From the NCBI GenBank assembly GCA_029864385.1, contig JAOTTL010000001.1:1-64000 (forward strand): a stretch of DNA of 64,000 bases, given 5' to 3'. Source of the DNA: SG8-41 sp029864385. Its GTDB lineage: Bacteria; Pseudomonadota; Gammaproteobacteria; Burkholderiales; SG8-41. Shown here piece by piece: positions 40,591-48,853 of the stretch. Each line of letters opens with the position of its first letter. Within the stretch, counting starts at the first letter, position 1. The translations under genes were made by a program, and so were the position numbers. The notes beneath the pieces are model-generated. The model was not told where the DNA came from, searched no databases, and saw only the letters and a program-made list of their open reading frames with translations.

Positions 40591-41513
40591 TTATGTATGG
40601 GAATACATCTGCAGGCCGGCCACCGGCATTTGCGCCGTCAGGATTTTTCCATGGCCGTCGAGGATGAACATGGTTTTGTTCTCCGGGCCGCCGTACGCCA
40701 CGTTGGTGAGCTTGTCGCTGGTGCAGGTCTCGATCCGGTAAATCGGCAGGCCGATCTTGTTGAAGACCCATATGACGCCCATGTTCGTCTGAACGCAGAC
40801 CACGTTTCCGTCCACGTCGATCGCCATGCCGTCGGGCGTTCCGAAACCCGGCATGATCGCGAAGGTCCCCGTCCTGAACGGCGGGTGCGTATCCCGGAGC
40901 GGCTGCCACCAGATCGCGTTGTTGCGCGAGCCTACATAGAGCGTTTTCTCATCGGGGCTGAGCACCAAGCCATTCGGCCCCGGCAATGTCTCAACCAGTA
41001 ATTCGAGCCTGCCGCCGGCCGAAAAACGGTACACCCGACCGGTCGCATCGTGCAGCCCGGTCTGCCCCTGGTCGGTGAAGTACAGATCGCCATTGCGCCC
41101 AAAAACGAGATCGTTGAGCCCTTTGAAGCTCTCGAAGGGTTTGAAGTCCAGAAAGGGCGTCACTTTCGCGGTCTTCGGTTCGAGGACCATGACGCCATGG
41201 TGATAATCGGCGATGAATATATGTGCCCGTCTTTGTGGATTTTCATGCCGTTCGGTTCGCCGTCGTACTCGGCAAAAAGATCGATATCCCCGTTGGGCGA
41301 CATGCGGTAAACACGGCCGTGAGGCGTGTCCGAAAAAAAGAGATAGCCGGTCCTGTCGAAGCACGGCCCCTCCAGATAGAAATCGACACCCATCGCGAAT
41401 CGCGCGTAATACTGAGTAACCTTTCCGGCTTGAGAACCCGACTTCGCGTATTTCCCGGGCATGGTGGCGAAGAGCGTCGTTCTTATGACTTGCGGTGGAT
41501 CGTAAGGGCCCAT
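40591..41513 (-). pseudogene. SMP-30/gluconolactonase family gene with a 2-base frameshift
   Basis: Both halves of an SMP-30/gluconolactonase-type six-bladed propeller are intact but in different frames. The first frame (41513 to about 41220) reads FYLEGPCFDRTGYLFFSDTP ... GEPNGMKIHKDGHI; the second, ending at 40591, goes on FIADYHHGVMVLEPKTAKVT ... GFGTPDGMAIDVDGNVVCVQ. At 41215-41225 the DNA reads CATATATTC where CATATTC would keep the frame: an extra TA. Calcium-site residues (E, N, D) are present in both halves. The enzyme would have about 307 residues. Either a recent mutation, slippage, or a sequencing error. Confidence 0.8.
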
Positions 41514-41538
41514 TCATTCCTCTCCGTTTACTGAGTGT

Positions 41539-42360
41539 TTACGCACCGGTCAGGTAATCGTAGAGATTGGAAACGTTGCGCTTCATGACGCCCGGCGCCA
41601 TGCCGTCCTGCCCCACGTCCATCGGATAACGGTCGGTCATGGCGGTGAGCCGTTCGATGGCCTCGTCCTTCGTCATGCCGCGGTCGATGGCGTCCTTGAC
41701 GTAGGCTTTCCACTCCCGGATGAACTCGGCCTGCTCGGGGAGGTAGTCCTTGCCGCAGACCGCGCCATGCCCCGGCACGAAGACTTCTTCGGAGAGCTTG
41801 CGCAAGGATTCGAGTGCGATCAGCCACAGGTCGGGGTTCGCTTCCTGCAGCCACGTCTGCACCTTGTGGAAGATGTTGTCGCTGGTGAACACGACGCCTT
41901 CTTCCTTGATGCAAATCGCCGCCTGGAAGGCGGTATGGCCGGGCATGTGGATCATCTGGAAGGTGTGATTGCCCACGTGCAGCGTCATGCCGTTCCTGAA
42001 GGTGATGATCGGTGCATTGGGACGATAGCCTTCGAGGAGCTTCGGCTCCTCAGGCCCGAAGGTGGCCACGCGGGCGACGTGCTCCTCCATATTCGTTTCG
42101 AGGATGCGCCTGCGCACGCCCTCGTGCGCGATCACGGGGGCGTCGAAGAACGCGTTTCCAGTCCAGTGGTCGCCGTGCGGCTCGGTGTTGATGATGTAGC
42201 GCAGCGGCCCGTGTTTCGCGATGTCGGCCTTGAGCTTGAGCGCGTCGCTCGGCTTGTGCGGACTGTCGATCATGACCACGCCGTCCGACGTGGTCACGAA
42301 CCCGTGGTTGCAGCCGCGGATCTGCGTTTCGACAAACACGTTGCGGGTCAATTGCTGCAT
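41539..42360 (-). CDS. MBL-fold metallohydrolase with altered HxHxDH motif
   Basis: A 273-residue metallo-beta-lactamase-fold protein. The metal motif reads T-E60-P-H62-G-D64-H65, so the first histidine of HxHxDH is Glu; the later ligands H142 (MPGHT), D161 and the C-terminal H of VPGHG are normal. Similar variants are found in proteins beside Bug binding proteins and in quinoprotein-associated relatives. No signal peptide. It starts 179 bases before the small divergent ORF pair and is 25 bases downstream of nothing else; it may share a transcript with the gluconolactonase gene. Confidence 0.82.
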   Translation of the reverse strand: MQQLTRNVFVETQIRGCNHGFVTTSDGVVMIDSPHKPSDALKLKADIAKHGPLRYIINTEPHGDHWTGNAFFDAPVIAHEGVRRRILETNMEEHVARVATFGPEEPKLLEGYRPNAPIITFRNGMTLHVGNHTFQMIHMPGHTAFQAAICIKEEGVVFTSDNIFHKVQTWLQEANPDLWLIALESLRKLSEEVFVPGHGAVCGKDYLPEQAEFIREWKAYVKDAIDRGMTKDEAIERLTAMTDRYPMDVGQDGMAPGVMKRNVSNLYDYLTGA

Positions 42361-42468
42361 ATGGCAAGACTCCTGTCAGCGAACGTTGCGGCAATCAGGG
42401 GACTGTTCAAGGCGTGGGGTCAGCTCGCCCCCATGAAGCCCAGAATCGGTGGCCGCATGATTCCTCCC

Positions 42469-42603
42469 TCACTTCTTAAACTTTACCCTGCGCCACTCCC
42501 ACGGGGGTATAGGGGCATCATCTACCCATAGTCCCCACTTCCGCAATCGCGCTTTCTGTTCCGCAGACTCGTAGTGCCCCCGATATTCCTCCGGCATGGA
42601 CAT
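42469..42603 (-). CDS. Possible 44-residue protein
   Basis: Reads MSMPEEYRGHYESAEQKARL then RKWGLWVDDAPIPPWEWRRV and ends KFKK. The composition (Trp-rich, mixed charges) is protein-like and not that of a shadow frame. It overlaps by eight bases the start of the gene fragment on the other strand. No family recognised. Confidence 0.3.
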   Translation of the reverse strand: MSMPEEYRGHYESAEQKARLRKWGLWVDDAPIPPWEWRRVKFKK

Positions 42604-42826
42604 TTACATCGTAGATTACAGAACGCATCTTAAAGGCATTACAGGAGTGCGCCTTGAGGCTCTTGAGCACCCGAGCCTTCCCGCCAATGACGGTCCCGGA
42701 TTCTGGCAGAACGAGAACTTCGTTCTAACTGAGCTGCAAATGTACGCTGTCTCGCGCAAGCGGCCATCGGTAGGCACGCCATGGCAGCCCGCGGCTTCAC
42801 CTTTCCCATTCAATGTGACGCCCTGA
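42596..42826 (+). pseudogene. Fragment resembling the tail of a DUF1553-type protein
   Basis: A 76-residue frame containing GITGVRLEALEHPSLPANDG and NENFVLTELQMYA. This LxxSLP..GPG..xxNFVLTE pattern is the conserved C-terminal piece of large secreted or membrane DUF1553/PSD1-like proteins, seen here without the rest. The N-terminus is short and lacks a signal peptide. Most likely a gene remnant. Confidence 0.45.
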
Positions 42827-42890
42827 GCTTCGTGGCGCGGCGGAGGAGAAACGCCATTTAATCAAAGCCTCAATCAGCCGTAACTACACA

Positions 42891-42915
42891 CCCTGCTGCG
42901 GCGGGGTTTTTGTTT
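42891..42915 (+). terminator. Terminator-like element, copy of 17796-17822
   Basis: CCCTGC-TGCG-GCGGGG followed by TTTTTGTTTG; stem of six pairs including one G-U. The preceding ACTACACA is shared with the copy at 17.8 kb, where it follows the small CxxC gene. Here it lies upstream of the PilZ fusion. Confidence 0.7.
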
Positions 42916-42983
42916 GTGGGGACGCGTCCAGGCACGGTAGGCTGCGAGGGCAAGCAGGGTGGCGAGGATGCCGGTCGTCGGGA

Positions 42984-43094
42984 TATGCCGCCAAGAAAAG
43001 GGGATTTCTTCTACCTGGGATGGGAGAAATTGATCCTTCCGGGGGGCGATGAACGAGCATAGACTTTGAGCATTGCGTTGATGCGTTCAGGGGG
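42984..43094 (+). promoter_or_regulatory. Conserved leader upstream of the CxxC-PilZ gene
   Basis: About 111 bases parallel to 18255-18141 read on the minus strand, ending GATGCGTTCAGGGG before the start. A possible hairpin is GGATGGG/TCCTTCC around 43018-43045. The two leaders differ by substitutions yet keep blocks, hinting at selection on RNA or DNA. Confidence 0.5.
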
Positions 43095-43847
43095 GTGATG
43101 ATGAATTGTCTATTCACGCATAAGTGGGTTTTGGGGAAGGCAATTAACGTCACGTCTCATGTTAGGGCTACTCTTCGGTACAGAATATGTAAACGGTGCG
43201 GAACGATGCAGCGTGGTTTGGATACTTTTGAAGGAGACATTTCTTGGGAGACCATGAGAGAGCGCAGCTACCATAGGGCGCAGCAAATCCAGATCGTTCG
43301 GCAACCCTCGTCTCCGCTCGACCAATGGACCCATACAATAGGACTGCGTCGAACGAGGATGAGCGATAAGCGGGATCAAGAAACCACTCCGCGCCGATCC
43401 AATGTTAGCCGGCTTGAATCTGACCGCGAACAACACACCCCGTTTCGGCGAACTTGGGCTGGGGCAAACTTAACGGATCAGCTTGAAGGGCCGAAAGTGA
43501 CAGGAAGACTAGCAGAAAGAAGACGAAACAAGCGGATCGATGTCGCGCTGCCGGTGATCCTAGAAAACGCCACTGGCGTCACGCGTGACGTGAGCGCCTC
43601 GGGGGTGTTCTTTTGGAAGAGCGGCACGTTTATATACGGGGAGTCGATCAGCTTTTCGATGAAACGAAAAACCGAATCGGGCAAGTTCATGCTGAAATGC
43701 CGTGGAGTTGTCGCCCGCACGGAGCCGCGTGGTAACGACGTTGGTGTGGCGGTGAGAATCACCAAAACAGCGATGGAGCCTATAAATGACGTTATGGCAT
43801 ACGCAGAAGAGGTATCGGATATTCGTCCTGGAGGAGGTGCTGCATAA
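43095..43847 (+). CDS. CxxC-domain protein fused to a PilZ domain
   Basis: A 250-residue protein. Residues 1-100 repeat the small CxxC protein of 17.9-18.1 kb (C5, C32-x-x-C35, SWETMRER at 50-57, LRRTRMSD at 84-91); 135-235 is a PilZ domain with the cyclic-di-GMP motif R142RRNKR147 and D165VSASG170. So the uncharacterised CxxC module is tied to cyclic-di-GMP sensing here. The start is one of three ATGs in a row at 43095-43103. Alone among the neighbours; not part of an operon. Confidence 0.8.
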   Translation: MMMNCLFTHKWVLGKAINVTSHVRATLRYRICKRCGTMQRGLDTFEGDISWETMRERSYHRAQQIQIVRQPSSPLDQWTHTIGLRRTRMSDKRDQETTPRRSNVSRLESDREQHTPFRRTWAGANLTDQLEGPKVTGRLAERRRNKRIDVALPVILENATGVTRDVSASGVFFWKSGTFIYGESISFSMKRKTESGKFMLKCRGVVARTEPRGNDVGVAVRITKTAMEPINDVMAYAEEVSDIRPGGGAA

Positions 43848-44008
43848 CACGTCTCAGCATTGACACGCGTTGAGGCGATCCCAAGAGACACGCCGCACTT
43901 TCGCGCGGGACATTGATTCCTCTGATCGAACGACACTCCCGTACGCGCAATGCTACGAGTGGCGTCCGTGCTAACATGCCACGTAGACCGCTAACCAAAA
44001 GGGGAATC

Positions 44009-45223
44009 GTGTTCGATATCCGTTTGTCGCAGGAGCAACGCGAGTTTCGGGAGCTCGCCCGCAAGTTCGCGCAGGAGGAGATCAAGCCCAAGGCGATGGC
44101 GCTCGATCGCGAGCCCGAGTGGGAAAAGCGCGTTCCATGGAATCTCCTGAAGCAAGGCTCGCAGCTCGGTTTCCGCACGTTCGTCCTCCAGGAAGAGAAC
44201 GGCGGCTCCGGCATGTCGGATCACCTTACGTCGTGCCTCGTGGCCGAGGAACTTGCCGCAGGCGAGCTCGGCACCGCCTATTACTTCATGCTGACGGCTC
44301 GCCGTGCGCGCGACTGGTTCGAGCTGCGCATGACGCCAGAGCAGAAGGCTTACTTCATTCCGAAGTTCGTCGGTGACGACTTGTATTTCACGACGGTGGC
44401 TATACACGAGCTCGAGACGGACTTCGGCTTCGACTACTTCACCGAAACACCGGACAATGTGCGCCTGAAGACGCGCGCAGTCGAGCAACCGGACGGCTCA
44501 TGGATCATCAACGGAGCGAAGGCGTACCAGACGGTCGGATACCTCGCGAAGCTGATCGTCGTGAGGGCACAGACGCCGGATGGCGTACAGTCCTTTCTCG
44601 TCGAGGGCGATTCGCCGGGACTCGTGCGGCGTCCGTTATCGAAGCTCGGACGACGCGTCGGCGACAATGCAGCAGAGATGTTTTTTGACAATGTGCGCGT
44701 TCCAAACGGACGGATACTGCCCCCAGCGCCGAAGGGCCGCACCGATACGGGCACGCATCCGACGATCGCTGCGCTCACGCTTGGGTTAGGCCGCGCAGCG
44801 TTTGAGGAAACACTGAAGTACACGCAGGAGCGCGTGTCCGGCGGCAAGCCCATCATCAAACATCAGGCGGTGGGCCTCACGATCGCTGAGATGGCGATGA
44901 ATCTGGAAGCGGCGCGGCGTCTCATCTGGACGGCAGCGTGGGTGAAAGATCATCCGGAAGCGATTGAGGATGGCAGCGTAGAGAACCTGCCATACGAGCA
45001 TATGGCAACGGCATTCACGGGAACCGCCGTTCAGCGGCTCACCGAGCAGGCACTAGAGTTGTTCGGCGGCGCGGGCGTGATCCAGGGTATGCCGATCGAG
45101 AAATACGTTCGCGACGCGCACGTGCAGAAACACGTTTCGTTTCCGTACCCATCGCGATTCAAAATCACCGAGGCACTGGTGGGCTTCAAGAGGAAGGTGC
45201 CCCCGTTTCATGGCGGTGACTAG
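44009..45223 (+). CDS. Acyl-CoA dehydrogenase
   Basis: A 404-residue flavoenzyme. GTG 44009 is preceded by AAAAGGGGAATC and fits the family start FDIRLSQEQREFRELARKFA; a longer frame exists upstream. Further marks are SYLVAEELAAGELGTAYYFM-like entry helices, GARAYQT-like FAD loop (GAKAYQTVGYLAKLIVVR) and the C-terminal FGGAGVIQGMPIEKYVRDAH. Typical of short/medium-chain acyl-CoA dehydrogenases with an open substrate choice. It is followed immediately by gene debris. Confidence 0.88.
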   Translation: MFDIRLSQEQREFRELARKFAQEEIKPKAMALDREPEWEKRVPWNLLKQGSQLGFRTFVLQEENGGSGMSDHLTSCLVAEELAAGELGTAYYFMLTARRARDWFELRMTPEQKAYFIPKFVGDDLYFTTVAIHELETDFGFDYFTETPDNVRLKTRAVEQPDGSWIINGAKAYQTVGYLAKLIVVRAQTPDGVQSFLVEGDSPGLVRRPLSKLGRRVGDNAAEMFFDNVRVPNGRILPPAPKGRTDTGTHPTIAALTLGLGRAAFEETLKYTQERVSGGKPIIKHQAVGLTIAEMAMNLEAARRLIWTAAWVKDHPEAIEDGSVENLPYEHMATAFTGTAVQRLTEQALELFGGAGVIQGMPIEKYVRDAHVQKHVSFPYPSRFKITEALVGFKRKVPPFHGGD

Positions 45224-45232
45224 TGGAGTGCA

Positions 45233-45391
45233 ATGTCAGTAACCATGGTGACTTCTCCGGTGAGCGCCCTGTTCGAAAACCTGGAAGGCGGTGCCACGGT
45301 GGACCAGTTCCTGCAATGGTTTCCCGGCGTCGCCCGTCAGCAAACCGACGCCGTCCTCGAGCACGCGGCGCGCAGCGTTCAAACTACCTGA
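45233..45391 (+). pseudogene. DUF433 antitoxin remnant
   Basis: Fifty-two residues: VSALFENLEGGATVDQFLQW and FPGVARQQTDAVLEHAARSV match the C-terminal helix-turn-helix-like part of DUF433 (VapB54-type) antitoxins; the N-terminal part is replaced by a few foreign residues. The gene ends 12 bases before a toxin-like start, as in normal DUF433/DUF5615 pairs. Confidence 0.6.
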
Positions 45392-45403
45392 TTTCGTGCC
45401 GGC

Positions 45404-45511
45404 ATGCGGATCCTGTTCGATCAGGGCACGCCCAATCCTTTGAAATCGCCGTTCAGAACCACCCGCATGGCAAGACGGTTTATTTCAAAGAGATCTCGAT
45501 CCGGTCCATAG
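45404..45511 (+). pseudogene. DUF5615 (PIN-like) toxin remnant
   Basis: Thirty-five residues. MRILFDQGTPNPL is the exact start type of DUF5615 PIN-like toxins (MxILFDQGTPxPLR), with the first acidic residue; all after this is foreign. Together with the preceding remnant it is the head of a former toxin-antitoxin pair. Confidence 0.55.
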
Positions 45512-45519
45512 AGAACTAG
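45430..45519 (+). pseudogene. C-terminal fragment of a DUF1080-like hydrolase
   Basis: In another frame the same DNA reads FEIAVQNHPHGKTVYFKEIS and IRSIEN, then a stop. This ends like DUF1080 (3-keto-disaccharide hydrolase) proteins, in which a QxHG....F.NI.IR pattern closes the fold. The fragment was joined to the toxin start, giving overlapping relics. Confidence 0.45.
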
Positions 45520-46019
45520 TTGTCTGGCTAACAACGGCATCGAGCAGACGCGGTTCGACGCGAGCTGCCTTCCCTGGCACCCCGTCCGCTACGATCATGG
45601 CGAGCGTCAGCTGTCTGCCTTGGGTCGAGGCTGTTTGGAAAACCGAAAATTGAAGGCCCAAGAAACGGCCTCTTGGCGGAGCGTTATCGCGCGATCGTCA
45701 GGCAGATCGTCGAAGCCGGGCACCAGGTCGCTGCGCATTCGAGCGCGTGATGAAGATTGCGAGGAGTCAAAGGGCGTCTGGATCGGCACGCGCGCGCAAC
45801 CCGCGGCTGCAGGTCCGCACGCATCAATGAGTTGGAACCTGTCTCAAGAACCACTACAGCCACTGAACCACACGGAAGGGCATAGCCAGGAACCCCGCTC
45901 TCGTTTACTCTTGACGTTCGCCTGAGTGTTTCCGTGTGGTTCCGTGGCTGTTGGTTTTCTGCTTTGAGCGACGCTTTCTGACCGTTTCTAACGGAAACAA
46001 CGACGAGGAGGACTGAACC
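45520..46019. other. 500-base gap with debris of a deacetylase-like gene
   Basis: At 45664-45750 one frame reads NGLLAERYRAIVRQIVEAGH then QVAAHSSA and a stop, resembling the NodB-type segment with AGHE..xHS of polysaccharide deacetylases. Around 45537-45598 another short piece reads NGIEQTRFDASCLPWHPVRY. From 45840, GAACCACACGGAAG / TTTCCGTGTGGTTCCGTGG form an inverted pair of a further intergenic repeat. No intact gene; GAGGAGGA before 46020 is the next ribosome site. Confidence 0.5.
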
Positions 46020-46991
46020 ATGCGACGAATCCTGCTGTCTGTGTTGGTGCTTCTTTTCACGGCCGCGGCCGGCGCGTGGGCCCAGTCATATCCTAACCGG
46101 CCGATCCGGTTGATCGTCGCGTTTCCGGCGGGCGGCACGGTGGACGCGCTGGCGCGGTCGGTCTCGACTCAGCTCGAAAGCCAGATCGGCACTACGATCG
46201 TCGTGGACAATCGCGGCGGGGCCAACGGCGCGATTGCAGCGGACCTCCTGAAGAACGCGTCGGCGAACGGCTACACCATGCTCTTTAGCTCGCCGTCGAT
46301 CCTCATCAACGAGATCGTCAAGCCCAGGACGACCCCGTACCGGGTGCTCCGCGATTTTGTGCCGGTCACCAACATCTGCATGGGCGAGGGCTATTTTCTC
46401 GTGGTGAATGCTTCCGTTTCGGCGCGCTCGGTGAAGGAGCTGATCGCGCTGTCGAAGCAGAAGGCCGGCCAGGTCACGTACGGCACGCCCGGCGTCGGCA
46501 ACACCCTACAGCTCGCCACCGAGGTGTTCAACCAACGCACGGGCGCAAAGCTCATGCATGTTCCGTACAGGGGGCTGGCGCCTGCGGTGACGGCCATCCT
46601 GGGCGGAGAGATCAACGTGCTCTTCGCGCCGCCCACGGTGGTGGTTCCGCACATCCAGTCCGGCAAGCTGCGGGCGCTGGGGTTCACGGGTCCCAAGCGC
46701 TGGTCGTACTTGCCGCAGGTGCCGACGATCGCCGAGCAAGGTTTCCCCGGTTACGACGTGCGGCTCGGCTGGCAAGGGTGGTATGTGCCGACCGGAACGC
46801 CCGCCGCGATCGTGAGCCGGGTCAACGCGGAAATCCGCAATGCGCTCGCGGTGCCCAAGGTTCGGGACTTCATCCGGCTCGGCGGCTATGAGCCCGTGGG
46901 CGATACGCCAGCGGCCTTCCGCGAGTTTATCCGCGAAGAGATCAAGCGCTACGCGGCGATCGTGAAGCAGGCTGGGATCAAGGTGCAGTAA
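46020..46991 (+). CDS. Tripartite tricarboxylate transporter (Bug/TctC) binding protein
   Basis: A 323-residue periplasmic protein. The ATG follows GACGAGGAGGACTGAACC. Signal peptide MRRILLSVLVLLFTAAAGAW ending AQ; then YPNRPIRLIVAFPAGGTVDA and PGVGNTLQLATEVFNQRTGA, both Bug signatures. Fifth of its kind in the window, again without membrane partners. Confidence 0.9.
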   Translation: MRRILLSVLVLLFTAAAGAWAQSYPNRPIRLIVAFPAGGTVDALARSVSTQLESQIGTTIVVDNRGGANGAIAADLLKNASANGYTMLFSSPSILINEIVKPRTTPYRVLRDFVPVTNICMGEGYFLVVNASVSARSVKELIALSKQKAGQVTYGTPGVGNTLQLATEVFNQRTGAKLMHVPYRGLAPAVTAILGGEINVLFAPPTVVVPHIQSGKLRALGFTGPKRWSYLPQVPTIAEQGFPGYDVRLGWQGWYVPTGTPAAIVSRVNAEIRNALAVPKVRDFIRLGGYEPVGDTPAAFREFIREEIKRYAAIVKQAGIKVQ

Positions 46992-47330
46992 CGGCGCCAG
47001 TTCGTCAGCGGCCGGAGAGCTCTCGCAGGGGTACCCGCATGGATCTGGGCATCAGGGATGGCCAGGGACGGGACATATCCGTGGCTATGCCACGCAGAGG
47101 CCGGGTCGGCCAGTTGGCCACCATTCGATTTGGGTTCTCTTACACTACTCGGAAATGGTGGTCCGTCCATTTTTTGTCACAGGGCCGTGAATCGTGAATC
47201 GTGAAACGTGAATCGGACCCCGTTTAGAACCCAGAGTTAGCCGCAGATAAACGCACCCATCACCAGGGTTAGGCCCCGTCACCCATCACGGGGTTTGAGA
47301 AGCGCATCACCCATCCTGACCGTCGAAGGG
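46992..47330. other. 339-base gap between convergent genes
   Basis: Contains GTGAATC repeats (47187-47213, three units of the CGTGAATCGTGAATC type), GCCGCAGATAAACGCA (about 47237), and GTGATGGG/GTCACCC units near 47255-47300. Nothing coding is visible. Confidence 0.55.
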
Positions 47331-48551
47331 TCAGGTCACGACGGCGAGTTCGTCGTCTTCCAACAGATTCGCGTACAGCGGAACGGCGCCAGAATTCCCG
47401 ATGACATAGGTATCCGCAATGCATGCCGAAGCGTGTTTTGTCTTTGCGGTAGGATGCAGCGAAATCACCATGCCCGGCTCGAGCATTGCAGTCTCCTCGT
47501 ACCGGACGACCGGCCGTTCCACAAGGTCCAGGCCCTGGCCGTGTCCCGCCACGCGTTCTTCCGGCGGGCAGCCTTTACTCTTCAGGAATTCGTCGCTTGC
47601 CTTCAAGGCGACGCCAGGCACCACTCCGGGCTTGAGGTTGGCCGCCAGAATCTTCCGCGCCTCCTTGACGAGTGCATATGCTTCCTCAACCGCCGCTGGC
47701 GCCTTGCCGATGCAGACGAACCGGCGCAGGTCATACCAGTATCCCCCTGCGGCGCTCGATTCGATCAGCATGTTGATCACGTCGCCCTCCCTGAACGGCC
47801 GCCGCACGACGGTGTTGCCCCAACTCGTTTGCGAGTAATGCGTCACGCCCGGCCGCCCGAAGGTGATATTGACCTGTTGTTCCTCACTGCCCGCCAGCAC
47901 CTGGGCGTGGCGAATTTCCTCGATGATTTCGCTCACGGTCCTGCCCGGTTTGATCGCTTTTTTCGCAACCTCATAGCTCATCTCATGCATGTATGCTGCC
48001 GCCCTGTGTAGCTTGATCTCCTCTTCGCTTTTCACCATTCTGACTTCGTCGACGAGGTCTGTCGCATTGACGACATTGACGCCCTGCAGTCCCTTCTTCA
48101 CGTTCTCATAGAGCGCTGCCGACATGTTCCCCAGTCCGACAAGACCGACAGTACCGGGCTTATTGCGCTTGATCACTTCCACGGCCTTGTCCGCGTCCCA
48201 GGCGTCTTCCCACCAGACGTTCGGGAATGCGGGCGTATTGATCCGCTCCTTCACACCCCTCAACGCCCATTCCGGCGGTGTCGCGGGCTTTGCCGGCGCC
48301 GGCGCGCCGTGTCCGATGATCGTCATGTCTTCATCCACCGGAAAGACTGCGGTAATGTGGTAGTTCTGGCCCGCAAAATCAGTGAACCAGCGAAAATACC
48401 CGCCGACGAATCGCTGTTGGCTCTGAACAACGAGGTGGCTGATGTTCTTGGCGGCCATGCGCTCACGCACCGCTTTCCACCTTCTCTCGAGCTCACCCTG
48501 GGACAGTGAGCAGCTGCGCCGATCTTCTCTATTCAGAATTTCTTCAACCAT
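47331..48551 (-). CDS. M24-family (creatinase/Xaa-Pro peptidase-like) protein
   Basis: A 406-residue pita-bread-fold protein. N-terminal creatinase domain (residues 20-165), then the catalytic domain with IKLHRAAAYMHEMSYEVAKK, VNITFGRPGVTHYSQTSWG, and GHGQGLDLVERPVV. Metal sites look altered: the first Asp of D-x-G is in IESS (Glu), the second is D in YWYDLRRF, and near the end ...CIADTYVIG has Asp where metallopeptidases keep Glu. So a metal-free creatinase-like or related hydrolase is as likely as a peptidase. No signal peptide. Divergent from the next gene fragment. Confidence 0.8.
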   Translation of the reverse strand: MVEEILNREDRRSCSLSQGELERRWKAVRERMAAKNISHLVVQSQQRFVGGYFRWFTDFAGQNYHITAVFPVDEDMTIIGHGAPAPAKPATPPEWALRGVKERINTPAFPNVWWEDAWDADKAVEVIKRNKPGTVGLVGLGNMSAALYENVKKGLQGVNVVNATDLVDEVRMVKSEEEIKLHRAAAYMHEMSYEVAKKAIKPGRTVSEIIEEIRHAQVLAGSEEQQVNITFGRPGVTHYSQTSWGNTVVRRPFREGDVINMLIESSAAGGYWYDLRRFVCIGKAPAAVEEAYALVKEARKILAANLKPGVVPGVALKASDEFLKSKGCPPEERVAGHGQGLDLVERPVVRYEETAMLEPGMVISLHPTAKTKHASACIADTYVIGNSGAVPLYANLLEDDELAVVT

Positions 48552-48853
48552 GACTGGTCTCCTTTGCTCCTGTAGGGAGAATGGGTCGGGAAAGACGTAG
48601 ATGACAGGACAATCGATGGCTCTTCGGAGAGGATCAGTGGCGTTCCGAGGCGTCTTGTAAAGCCCGTCTGCACGTGTCGGTTGGGCGTTCCCGTTACCTC
48701 AGATCTAATCCTAACCGTGCTTGATCAAATGCATTTTGCCTTCGGAAGGTTTATACGCCAATACCTGCTGACCGCTACTGATCTACGTCAAAGGAGCGCT
48801 CAAAACAGCGGCCGCCTGCTACGGCGGCGTCTGTGACCCTTGAGAGACTCTCT
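48552..48853. other. 302-base gap upstream of the M24 gene
   Basis: TTGATCAA lies at about 48721-48728. A weak FNR-like site CTGATCTACGTCAA is at 48778-48791 (two mismatches to TTGAT-N4-ATCAA, on the minus strand TTGAC-GTAG-ATCAG), some 230 bases before the M24 start. The right part holds the tail end of the antiporter fragment. No gene visible. Confidence 0.35.

Noticed and set aside
42984..43094. Cyclic-di-GMP riboswitch upstream of the PilZ gene
   Set aside because: The conserved GEMM core (a CACGCACAGGG-type block and tetraloop helix) is not found.
48778..48791. Second FNR box upstream of the M24 gene
   Set aside because: Two mismatches to the consensus and about 230 bases from the start; kept only as a weak note.
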